Assembly (NCBI RefSeq): GCF_000003605.2
Contig: NW_003105604.1
Span: forward strand, 61,338 to 85,724
Direction: 5' to 3'
DNA length: 24,387 nt
DNA from: Saccoglossus kowalevskii
Lineage: Eukaryota; Hemichordata; Enteropneusta; Harrimaniidae
A program made the translations under genes and the position numbers. The notes under the pieces are model-generated. The model saw only the letters and a list, made by a program, of their open reading frames with translations, had not been told where the DNA came from and made no database searches. Below, piece after piece: positions 1 through 9,268 of the stretch (the first letter of the stretch is position 1; each line of letters opens with the position of its first letter).

Positions 1-669
1 TATTAAGGAACTTAGTGTGATCGAAGTTCATAAAGAATATGCCGTAATAAATATATAGTAGTTTTCAAGAAAGACAGTTAAAAGAAGGAACTAGTGAGCT
101 TGTGCTCCAATAACCAAACGAAGAATTCAAAAACGAAGAATTCAAGATGAATTCATATCACTGCTTTGATTGTTGTAAGCACCTGCTTAACTTTGTGTGT
201 TTATTATGGGGATTAATTACAATCTGTTCATTATTTATATGGGATTTATGGTTGCCTTCGCTAAAAAACTATGGAAAAGCTTAGCTTATATCAAGTTATG
301 TGCTTTCAATGAAATGAAGAGTAAAAATAATAATTTCAACTTTCGTAGCTTCGTTGACATAAATAATTAAAATATACCGGTATCTTGGATGTGGCTCATG
401 AATGTGATTATGGTTATCACATTTATAATTTCTTTGATTTGTTTGGTTGGTGTATTGAGCGGTTTTATTAGCATAATGGCAGGTTATTGGTGTTCTAGCT
501 TGTGTATTATATCAGTCATTTGTTTTGCGTTTTAGGGCTCGTAATTTGTTTATTGATCTTATCTACCAAGCATATATTAGCATATATTAGCTCCAGCCTA
601 GTCATCAAACGCACGACGGAAACACTGTTGTTATACTGTGAGCCACGATATACAAGAAAGGAAATCTAC
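1..669. other. Left edge: probable M28 intron, no exon seen
   Basis: This AT-rich stretch follows the donor of M28 exon 3. I found no exon encoding the later Asp and His zinc ligands on the minus strand. The plus-strand open frames here are short, partly antisense to the M28 exon, and have no recognisable content. Confidence 0.5.
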
Positions 670-910
670 CTGGTTGGTTTTCCTCAAGGTCAAATGCAAC
701 GAAGATAATAGTGTTTGCAGGCTGACACATTTCCTCACTCACAATACGTGCAGCTTCCAAGAGTCCGGCCATCGCAGAACCATTGTCGTCGACACCAGGT
801 GTGGTAGATACTGTATCAAAATGAGCTCCTAATGAGCTAACTTGGTCATCCCCAGTACCTCTCCGGATTCCCGGTAAAATGCCTATTACATTAGACCCAC
901 GATATGTGTC
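670..910 (-). CDS. M28 peptidase exon 3 (first half of catalytic domain)
   Basis: The acceptor CTCTCAACAG precedes GACACATAT, and the donor CCAG|GTAGAT ends the exon in phase 1. The 80 codons contain GSNVIGILPG, then GAHFDT, GVDDNGSAMAGLLEAARIV and IIFVAFDLEEN. These are the hallmark blocks of the M28 zinc site. No continuation is visible between 1 and 667, so the next exon lies outside the window. Confidence 0.9.
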
Positions 911-2694
911 CTGTTGAGAGTGAATTTTCCATAAAATATTTATGTAATGGTTACATTGACAGTTGTTGTCAGTTTATATTGATAAAATAATGTATCCTCG
1001 GGGGCGGAGCTACGTCACAGAATGTTCTACGTTGCTAAGACACGCACCCCTGTATTTCTATGGACTACTGCTGTGGAACGCCGGTCGATCAGCTGGTGAA
1101 AAACGGCTAAAGTCGAGCAAATGGCACAAACTCAAATGAGCAACCATATTTATATATGTTGCACACGTATGAATAGTCTTGTTACACTGTTCATGGGGGT
1201 CTCAACAACTATCTCAAAGTTTTCTGAAAGTTTTCGGCCTTTATTTTCACCGCGATGGTTGCCAGACGGTGAAATTGCTCGCATGTCCGTCCGAGACTTG
1301 GTTATATCAGGAGAACAGTGAACATAATTTAGTCAGGGAATGGAACGTGGCTTTCTAGTTCTCAGTGAGATCTCAACGGTCTTTTACAAACAAAGCCTAA
1401 GAGCTTGATAAACTATAACCACTCAACCATTTTATTAGGTTTCGTGGAGAAGGAAGCTGTACTTACGTTTTCCCCAACAAATTCTTGCGTTTCCACTACG
1501 TAACCGTACTGGATTAAGGTATCTTTGATAAAATCAAAGCTGAAGAGCTTATGATCCGGGTTAGCCTCGTGGTGTCTGTTCTTGCTAAATACATCTTCTA
1601 GGAGCGTTTGCAAATTAGTCGCTAACTGCACTGGATCATTGGAATCCGCACACGTTACTAAAATTGGGAACACCATAGCTTACTATTGATGCTGTATTGA
1701 CCTATACATTATCACACGATATTTCATATATATATATATATATGTTTAATTCTTTTAAAAGATTCCACTCATTAATAAATAGCTCCCTCACTCAACAATA
1801 ATAAGAATGAGTGGTTGGTCAAAAGTTTGATGAGTCATCAGGTGCATCTATTGACTGAGCTTTGTGTACATAGATGCAAATGAGTATAGGAACCATTAAT
1901 GCTGTAGGGTGTATTGGGAGGGGTGGAGGATTTCATGTTTGTAATAAGTAGTTGTAATGTGCTATCTCGTTGTTTTCAGGATGCAGCCTGATATTTGTTG
2001 CTCCTTTGATTGTTCAATTATGACTACAATTTTTGTGGTGAATGGAAGATGTGTTTAGTGTTTGTTGGGTCATTGTTTAGACACCCTGCAGCTTGAAATG
2101 GTATGATTCAAATCTAAATTTGAAATGGCGGTGTCTTCTAATAACATGGCATCAAAATGATTTCTGTTTATTTATTTACTGTTGTAGATCCTGAGAACTA
2201 GCCACTGAATATGATGTCGGGAATAAATGGTATTCTGAACAAGCTTTATTAATTATTGCTGGCAATATTCCAATATGAATTGGGAACAAACTGTGACACC
2301 AAATCTAGTCGTTGTATTGTTATGCTTCTAAAATATTTTTTTCAAATGTCTTTAAACAGATTCAAATATAAGGATATTGATTGTAAAATATTAAGGTTAA
2401 ATAGTGTCCAACAAATTAATTTATAAATGGTAAATTGATTTCAAAGGATTCAGTGAAAATATTATAAAATAAAATAAATTAATTATGTGTATTTTTGTAT
2501 GTGGAAACTTGGCTGGCCCACTTAGAAATATAAAGATGTGAGGTCTGCAGTTTGTTTGTTTTGTTTTGTTATTTGTGAAAAAAATGGTATTTTAAAGACT
2601 GCAAACAATAAAACACTCACAGTGCAAGGCTAGTTCACCAACATGTCTATTCTCTTTTTAAAGATTAGAATTTCTTTTCTTTGGGAAAGTTTAG

Positions 2695-2790
<96 letters not shown>

Positions 2791-4121
2791 AAAGCGAGAA
2801 TCATGTTGGTTACTCCTAGGGAAAACGCAAATACAATCAATAGATAGTATTATGCAGTATGTGCTGATTAATGATTGATTCCATTCGTAATGATGTGTTT
2901 AACCAAACAGTTCTATCATAAAAAGTATACGTATTTGTCTGTGCCAAGTCGAACCTATTGGCTTTTGTTTCATGTGATTTTGCACTGAATTGTACCAATA
3001 ATGATTTCAAAATAAGAGTTTTGTTCAATCCCACGCTGTCCTCAAAAGGAAGTATACATCATCCCAGTCAATGCAGAACGTCCAATATGAATCCCATGTA
3101 AGTTAAACAACGCGTGTACAATACATTGTTTGTATAGACTGTGTATTTAGATACACATCTAAGTTTTTCCCACTATCTACCACTTAATCGTATATAGCTA
3201 AATATCACAAATATCAGGTTCCACACGACGATATTTAATTAAGCCTTATAATGGCATTATTTACTCCCAAACATATACTGTTTCTGTGGAAAATTGCATT
3301 GTATTTCATGGCACTGTACATGTAATATGCTCGTGCACAAACTGCACTGAGAACAGTGACATGTCATGAACTGGGGAAAAAATATAATATGAATAAAGTA
3401 TAAACAACTAAATGACCGCCAATGGATGGTTTAGATAACACATATCGTACACTAAATTCAACCCTTTATGGAAATCTACGAATTTGTTGTCTTTGGCATA
3501 ATTAGTGCATGTACAAATACTTACGTTGAGCTCATTTGTATGGCTCATCAGATAACCAGACTATTTACAGATAATCAATGTGTGTACGAAGATCATTGTG
3601 ATTAATCAGGGTTGAAAGAGTGCGTTACACTTTGAGCTAATATGTATTATGGTATCAATGTCAGGATTAACTTAATTCTAAAACACTAGAAAACACAATT
3701 GACGCACTAGAATACTGTACTTTATATATCATGGTTGCCATGAAGCCAGTGGCCATTCAGTTTACTTGAAGTAAGGTATACATACGTAGAACAAGGTTTG
3801 TCACGTACAAGACAATCATGGATGACTCCCATCCTAGTGTAAAGGTATAATTCTGCAGTATCTGTGAGGTTGTTATGTAAGTTTCTGCGAAACCGCATTC
3901 TAATTGAAAACTGCATGTCAAAGGGGCTTGCGTGTAAGCAAATAGGTATGAGAATCCTCACTTCAAAAGCAATGTACTGAGAATGCTTTACGTTATCACT
4001 TATCGCACTCCACCTGCCCGCTCGTATCGTTGTCATAACATATGATTTGTATACTCTGTATACGGACTTAACACTTACCCACAATGGGCAGCAACATTAC
4101 CAATACTGCTCTCATATTCAT
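670..4121 (-). CDS. Secreted M28-family zinc metallopeptidase, 5' part of gene (exons 1-3; 3' end outside window)
   Basis: Three exons join in frame: 4079-4121, 1467-1657 and 670-910. Junctions are phase 1 (G|TA giving Val15) and phase 0 (Asn78|Asp79). The predicted product starts with a hydrophobic signal peptide (MNMRAVLVMLLPIV, then VTCA), so it should be secreted or vesicular. A ~60-residue helical N-terminal segment follows, then the start of an M28 (aminopeptidase Y/S-like) catalytic domain. GAHFDT gives the first zinc ligand, His108. GVDDNGSA gives the bridging Asp120. FDLEEN gives the catalytic and ligand Glu pair, 154-155. The later Asp and His ligands of the family should lie in exons to the left of the window. 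Introns are 2421 and 556 bp; the first carries a long TA microsatellite. The family removes N-terminal residues or small C-terminal groups from peptides using two zinc ions; the substrate here is unknown. Family call is confident; the subfamily is not assigned. Confidence 0.85.
911..1466 (-). other. M28 intron 2 (556 bp, phase 0)
   Basis: Bounded by GTAAGT and CAACAG. Positions ~990-1320 are more GC-rich than the surroundings and hold a 66-codon plus-strand open frame ending ARMSVRDLVISGEQ. I do not recognise it; it may be repeat debris. Confidence 0.65.
1467..1657 (-). CDS. M28 peptidase exon 2 (N-terminal linker region)
   Basis: Acceptor CCAATTTTAG|TAACG and donor GAAAAC|GTAAGT bound 191 bases. 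They encode TCADSNDPVQ at the start and QEFVGEN at the end. This pre-catalytic helical segment (FDFIKDTLIQYG, then VVETQEF) is typical of secreted M28 proteins. An in-frame ATG at 1674-1676 has a stop codon two codons upstream; I prefer the splice acceptor because its phase matches the signal-peptide exon. Confidence 0.78.
1658..4078 (-). other. M28 intron 1 (2.4 kb, phase 1)
   Basis: AT-rich intron between the signal-peptide exon and exon 2. It contains a 91-bp TA microsatellite and a shorter TA run near 1727-1742. No other gene-like feature was seen. Confidence 0.6.
2698..2788. repeat. (TA)n microsatellite, ~45 units
   Basis: Uninterrupted alternating AT for 91 bp inside M28 intron 1. The length is likely to vary between individuals and to be approximate in the assembly. 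Confidence 0.98.
4079..4121 (-). CDS. M28 peptidase exon 1 (signal peptide)
   Basis: It starts ATGAATATG and encodes 14 residues, MNMRAVLVMLLPIV, plus one base. A strong donor, G|GTAAGTG, follows. It ends in phase 1, which exactly fits the two leftover bases at the start of the 1467-1657 exon. The joined residues form a typical signal peptide core. A second ATG two codons downstream could also serve as start. Confidence 0.7.
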
Positions 4122-4523
4122 TACTTTATCCGAGTCGACGCCAGGAGAAAACAATTTCACACAATACTCGGTGATCAACAGCCGCGCACCTCTACTAAAT
4201 AAACTCTACACGAGTAGCTGATGTTTCCGTTGTCGCGACAAATATAGACAAGTGATGGTCCTTAACATTCCAAAATCTCACTGCATAAAGTGTCCACCTA
4301 GAGGTGGCTTGTCTGATGTTGTGCTCGTTATATTACATGTCATATCTTTATGGTTCAGTACAATCTACGATAACCAAGATATCGATGTAATCTGTAAAAT
4401 GAATGGTGTCGCTCGTTCAAGATACAAGTTCACGGCGTAGATTACTGAATAGGCATTCTTCTGTCAACACACTTTAAATATGGCTTGATATGAGTATAGC
4501 CTCGATGGTCCTTACGCACATAC
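4122..4523. promoter_or_regulatory. Probable upstream region of the M28 gene
   Basis: About 400 bp separate the M28 start codon from the TTTA microsatellite. By position this should hold the 5' UTR and core promoter. I see no clear TATA box or initiator, so the assignment rests on location alone. Confidence 0.35.
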
Positions 4524-4630
<107 letters not shown>

Positions 4631-5189
4631 AGAATTCAGCGTAGCACTCTGCCAACAATTTAGATTCCTCGATTGCTGAGATGTAATATTTATTTAATTG
4701 TTTGCTTGTTATTGCGTGCGCGACTCGTCTGTGCGCAAGTGAGTGTGGCGTCCATGCCTGCTGCCCGCTTTCTTTCTTTTTTCTTGCCTGATTGCTTATG
4801 TGAGTGTGTTTGTTTATTATATATTTTATTTGTTATTCCCACTCATCGGAAATAATACACTCTCCTGCCCCCAGAGGACAACTCTAGATCACATAAATTA
4901 TTGTAATTAATTAGACACCATAGACAATACTACACACGCTGTCGTGATACAAACAGAATATAGCGTGCACAAACAACCCCTAATAATGCTATTGACAGAC
5001 TCTTTATATGCAAACGCACGTCATAATACATAGTGTTTTGAAGAAGAAAAAACGTTTTCCGAAGTTCCACTTAGAGCTGAATCCAAAAACACGCAGTCGG
5101 TTAAAAATGTGATCCAAATATTTACCCGTGTATATTATTCCAATAAAATATACTTCAATATATGACAAAACAATTTAGGTAGCATAATG
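4631..5189. other. Intergenic stretch
   Basis: AT-rich DNA between the TTTA array and the MITE. The only open frames are short, with no recognisable content. Confidence 0.5.
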
Positions 5190-5192
5190 TAA
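5190..5192. repeat. Target-site duplication TAA, left
   Basis: TAA just outside the left inverted end, matched by TAA at 6025-6027. Confidence 0.55.
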
Positions 5193-6024
5193 GGCCAGAC
5201 CAAACAAAAATCTTGTTCATCGTTTTTTTCTTGTAAAAACCTTGGAGCGGCGAGCGATTTTTTTTTGGGGGGGGGCTTAAAAGTTGAAAATGTCTGATCC
5301 AAATTCACAGAGGTCGACGTTTTTTCGGCATTAAAACATTTCCACCCTCACGGCATACACAGACTATAACGTTAAAGGGCGGTAGTCGTCGCGCCACGCA
5401 TGTGCGAGATATGTGGGTCTCATATAAACAAAGATGGTGACTTTGACTGTTGCAGATCAACGAGTACGAACTGAGACGTTACCAAGCTTTAATTAGATGA
5501 TTTGAAGGTATCGAAGGAGTCACCGGCGGTAATCAGTGCAAGTCGTACCTTGGTTAAACCTCACACCGCATTGGATTGTGGGGGAAATCAATATTTATCA
5601 ACACAAATGTCGCACATGCGCAGCACGACGACCATCTAGCTTTAATACTCATCTTGTAAGTTCTTTATTCGATGTATTAACCATCATCCAGGAAACAAAA
5701 TCGATGAAGCAATGAAGACAAAAGATAGCAGTCGTTACTGTCATGAATACAGCAGCGGACCAATCGTATGAATGAGTTTTGGGGACACACAGACAACTCT
5801 CGGCCTGAAGTCGCTGTGTCGTCACAGGGAGCGCTGTCCCAGCACAGACCTGTAGATCGGTGTAGGAGATGCCGACCTGCAGCGTCAATGGCCTGAAGTA
5901 TCACACTTAACTTAGCGCCGCCAACGGTCAAGTTAATTTTTAACGCAAATTCAAAAATCAAATCAAAATGCGATATGATAGGTACGCGCGGGTCCGATGA
6001 ACAAGTAATTTTTTTGGGCTGGTC
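5193..6024. mobile_element. Tourist/PIF-Harbinger-like MITE with ~31-bp inverted ends
   Basis: The left end GGCCAGACCAAAC (5193 on) and the reverse complement of the right end, GACCAGCCCAAA, align without gaps over 31 bp counting the flanking A, with ~25 identities. The innermost 11 bases, CTTGTTCATCG, are identical. TAA occurs immediately outside both ends (5190-5192 and 6025-6027). A 3-bp TAA/TTA duplication and termini beginning GG/GA are features of PIF-Harbinger elements. At 832 bp with no transposase it would be non-autonomous. Two overlapping minus-strand open frames at 5649-5961 lie inside it and are not recognisable. Superfamily assignment is inferred. Confidence 0.7.
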
Positions 6025-6027
6025 TAA
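6025..6027. repeat. Target-site duplication TAA, right
   Basis: TAA just outside the right inverted end, matching 5190-5192. Confidence 0.55.
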
Positions 6028-6981
6028 TGATTATATATTATTAGTTGCACAGTTTGTAAAAAATAGCAAAATATACATGGAATAATAACTAGTTATCTTT
6101 CAAATGAACATAAATTGGATGATTCTGCTCTCATATTGTATGTGCTTTTCTTAGACTACAACATCATCGACATTATATTTATCTTCATTTTATTTAACGG
6201 TTTTCTCAAATTATACTATTTAACCAGCAAACTGACACATATGTTCACTTTACATTGTATTCGCAGTCATTATAATAGAAAACAGTAAGTGTAATATACA
6301 TACTTTTTATTTCTTCATTGGGCCATGTGATCAACGAATTCGCGGTCTTCGATTCTCAATGGTCAGCTCCTAATCAGTTGTCCCCGAATTCAGCGCGGCG
6401 TCCTGTCAGTGTCACAATTAACGCTTACAATAATTTTCTCTATCAGTATCATTGCAAGAGGGCGATATACAAGACAAATCACTTTTAATGTTGTGATTTG
6501 ACATTCAATAATTATCCTATATATTAAACTAGTACAAATTTTGATATAGGATATTATATGCAGCGATACATTGTCTACGTTGTGCCATATCATGTCGTAT
6601 AAGTTTACATAAGTGTTTAGCGACAAATAAACCTAACATCGCGTTCTCGTTTTATCTAGTGTTGATTTGTTTGTTTCACGGCAGCGCCAAGGTAATACTA
6701 TGAATTATTTGTTAATATTCCGATCACTGACCCCCCCCCCCCCACACACACACATATATATACAAGTATTGATATGTGCTACATTTGTCAATAGACTGAA
6801 CAACTACTCTGTGTTTTTCTCTATTATTGCAGCTGGCTACGCGAAATGAATTGAGTATCAGTAATACAAACGTACTAACATGGACACTGGGATTTTGAAA
6901 AGAACACGATGCACGCGTGAAACAACAATCATTATTATCACAATAATATTTGATAGAAATTACATTTTCTGGTTACTCATA

Positions 6982-6984
<3 letters not shown>
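6028..6984. other. Intergenic stretch with C/CA/TA compound microsatellite
   Basis: AT-rich, with no gene recognised. Positions 6731-6762 hold a run of 13 C followed by short (AC)n and (AT)n. Confidence 0.5.
6731..6762. repeat. Compound simple repeat C13-(AC)n-(AT)n
   Basis: A run of 13 cytosines passes directly into an AC run and then an AT run. Confidence 0.95.

Positions 6985-7046
<62 letters not shown>
6985..7046. repeat. (TA)n microsatellite, ~31 units
   Basis: Uninterrupted AT alternation of ~62 bp in intergenic DNA. Confidence 0.97.
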
Positions 7047-7048
<2 letters not shown>

Positions 7049-8840
7049 CGACGGATGGATAATGTAAGAGTACCTTTCATACTTTGAGAGGACTACAGTG
7101 ATTGGGCATTGTGCAATCATTGAACAAAGATATTATTAGAATCAATAGAACATAGAACATATAACATTATACAAATGTTCACCCCAACCGAGGTGGACAT
7201 ACAGTTTTAGCGACCCGAAAAGCTCATTGTCAACCGAGGCGAATAAATCTTAAAACAGAAATTGTGGCACTCAGAATCATGGCAATCTTACAGGTCCCGC
7301 TCGTAAAGCTGAATGCGTGTATGAACATAGTTGAAAGAGTTAGCGATTGAATTTTATTGAGTTTTATTATGGACGCCATTTTACTTTCATGGTTGTATTG
7401 ATAAACCTAATTTCAACAGCTTCAGCCTGGCGAAGAATTGATAAACAAATCCAGCGCCATCATGTGTGTAGCTATAGGCTACACTGCATTCCAGTTCGCA
7501 TTAGAACACTGAACGAGCTGCACACTGCTCGAGTATAGTTTTATGTCAACACCATTCTCTTATCGATATACAGCATATATAGGTATACTGTCAAAACACA
7601 TAAATACGTAACAAAATCAAACAAAACGGTCCAAAAATTCCACGACGCTCAATTTTATTTAGGTAGACGAACTGCCAGTGCGCGATCGCAGACCGAATGT
7701 CAAACGCTGGGTGCGCCGGCAAAACGCACGGCAAGTGCGACTAAACATCACGCGAAATCGTTACAAAATCCCAGTTTTCTTCCCAATAAGATAGTCAAAT
7801 AGTGAACACAAACCTGGTAGACTAATCAGTTCACAAATATCGCCGCGTATCGTGTTCCCCTGGCAAGTTAGTTGCGTATATCAGGTAAATTCAGGAGGAA
7901 GATACCCGGATGGAGGTAGACATACGGATATGGCAGCAGGTCGACACACGAATATGCAATGCGCGAATCTGATTGGCTGTCATGGTCATGAGGTATAATA
8001 ATGAACAATGTTACTCAAAGTTTGCTGTCTGTCTTATGTCATGGTTGTGGCAGCCGCAGCAATTGATAGTAACACATAAAGACACATTTATAAACTAAAG
8101 GAAAAAGTAAACAATATGACCAGTAACTCTCTGTTGTGTTTCAGCAATGATCACTCTTAATACATAGACAGCCCAGAGGTTCATATATTGTTCACCTTAA
8201 ACGCGAACGGCCTCCGAGATCTCGTTGAGATCGATTGTATTCTCGTTCAAAGAATCTGATTCAAATTAGATAATACGTCAATATAAATGCGCGTTTCATT
8301 GTAGTAATATGCGTTTTGTTCACATACAACAGAAGCATGGTATTTGAAAAAGTGTTTAGAAGCGCCATTAAAAATTGGTCATGAAAACTACCTAGTAAAC
8401 CAAATATGGTCACTATCGTGATGTCAAAGGTCATTTATGTCACGACAACAAGAAATGTAACACAGGATTTATTCAAATATTAAATTTAGTATCTATAATA
8501 ATGAATAGTTGCAGCTATTTAAACAAGTTTGGTCGAAATGCAAAGTACCAATAGCAACCCTGCCAAAAATTATGCTCCTTGTAAAATAAAACGTAATCCG
8601 GTTATAGCTTTTTAATGATGTAAAAATAGTAAAAACCTTGTACTCAAAACTGATAGATTGGTATTTAAATAGGATCCCCTACTCTATATCCATATTAATT
8701 ACAGCAAGAAGCGTATTTTTCATGCGTATGAAACAATATGGAACTTACACTGACCTTCAGCAAGGAGGTCACACAACGTCCATGATATAAATGCAATATA
8801 TACGAAAACCCGAGCGAACTAATGGATCAGAGGACAAATA
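7047..8840. other. Intergenic stretch downstream of gene A
   Basis: No convincing gene. Positions ~7660-7760 are richer in GC and CpG than the surroundings (several CGCG and GCGC words) and could be an unannotated promoter or repeat fragment. A 15-bp hairpin, GATCTC-GTT-GAGATC, lies at 8218-8232. A minus-strand AATAAA occurs at 8468-8473, possibly serving gene A. Confidence 0.4.
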
Positions 8841-8842
8841 TA

Positions 8843-8973
8843 CGGGGGAGTCGTCACCTGCGCATGCGTTAGATGGTCATTGTTTACAAACAAGCGTCTA
8901 CCCATGAGCCTTTTTTTTAGCATGCGTCGCTTAGGACTCAGTTCCCACGTGTGGGCAGGTGACGACCCCTCCG
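8843..8973. repeat. Inverted repeat, ~19-bp arms, possible small MITE or hairpin
   Basis: GTCGTCACCTGC (8850-8861) has a perfect 12-bp inverted partner, GCAGGTGACGAC (8955-8966). Imperfect GGGGG/CCCCT-type pairing extends outward to ~8843 and ~8973. The arms are ~93 bp apart, and the right arm abuts CCCACGTGTGGG. It lies just 3' of the gene A stop codon, so it could be in its 3' UTR. Confidence 0.6.
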
Positions 8974-9036
8974 CTTTAACATCCGTCTTGGGACGCATCT
9001 GTTCTTGATACTTAGACGGTAGCGTTGTTACAGAGA

Positions 9037-9268
9037 TCAACAATTGTTTTCCAACAGTCTTATTGCGCCTGCTTCTTCCATAGCTTGAAACAACTTGACC
9101 TCTGCCAATTTATGTTTCAGGTACAAGAGTGTAGCATTCGATAGCTGAATTGGAGAATTGCCGGCTTCCCTGTTTCGAGGCACAAACCCGTAGACATCCA
9201 CCGAGTCGCATAATAACGTTGCCATGGTGAATGTAATGAAAGCGTCACCCAACGTTGCATTCCAGATT
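9037..9268 (-). CDS. Gene A exon 4 (GT29 S-motif and C-terminus)
   Basis: The acceptor GCTGTGTATAG precedes AATCTGG. The exon reads IWNATLGDAFITFTMATLL and CDSVDVYGFVP (S motif) and ends LLENNC, then stop. The terminal Cys fits the second ST8Sia disulfide. The motif III and VS region (QLSNATLLYLKHKLAEVKLF) lacks HYY and His-x4-Glu. Confidence 0.9.

Noticed and set aside
1121-1321. Plus-strand 66-codon frame in the M28 intron, ending ARMSVRDLVISGEQ
   Set aside because: It has protein-like composition but no family I can name and no splice or start support.
5649-5961. Two overlapping minus-strand frames with Cys-rich products
   Set aside because: They lie wholly within the MITE and show no recognisable domain; not called as genes.
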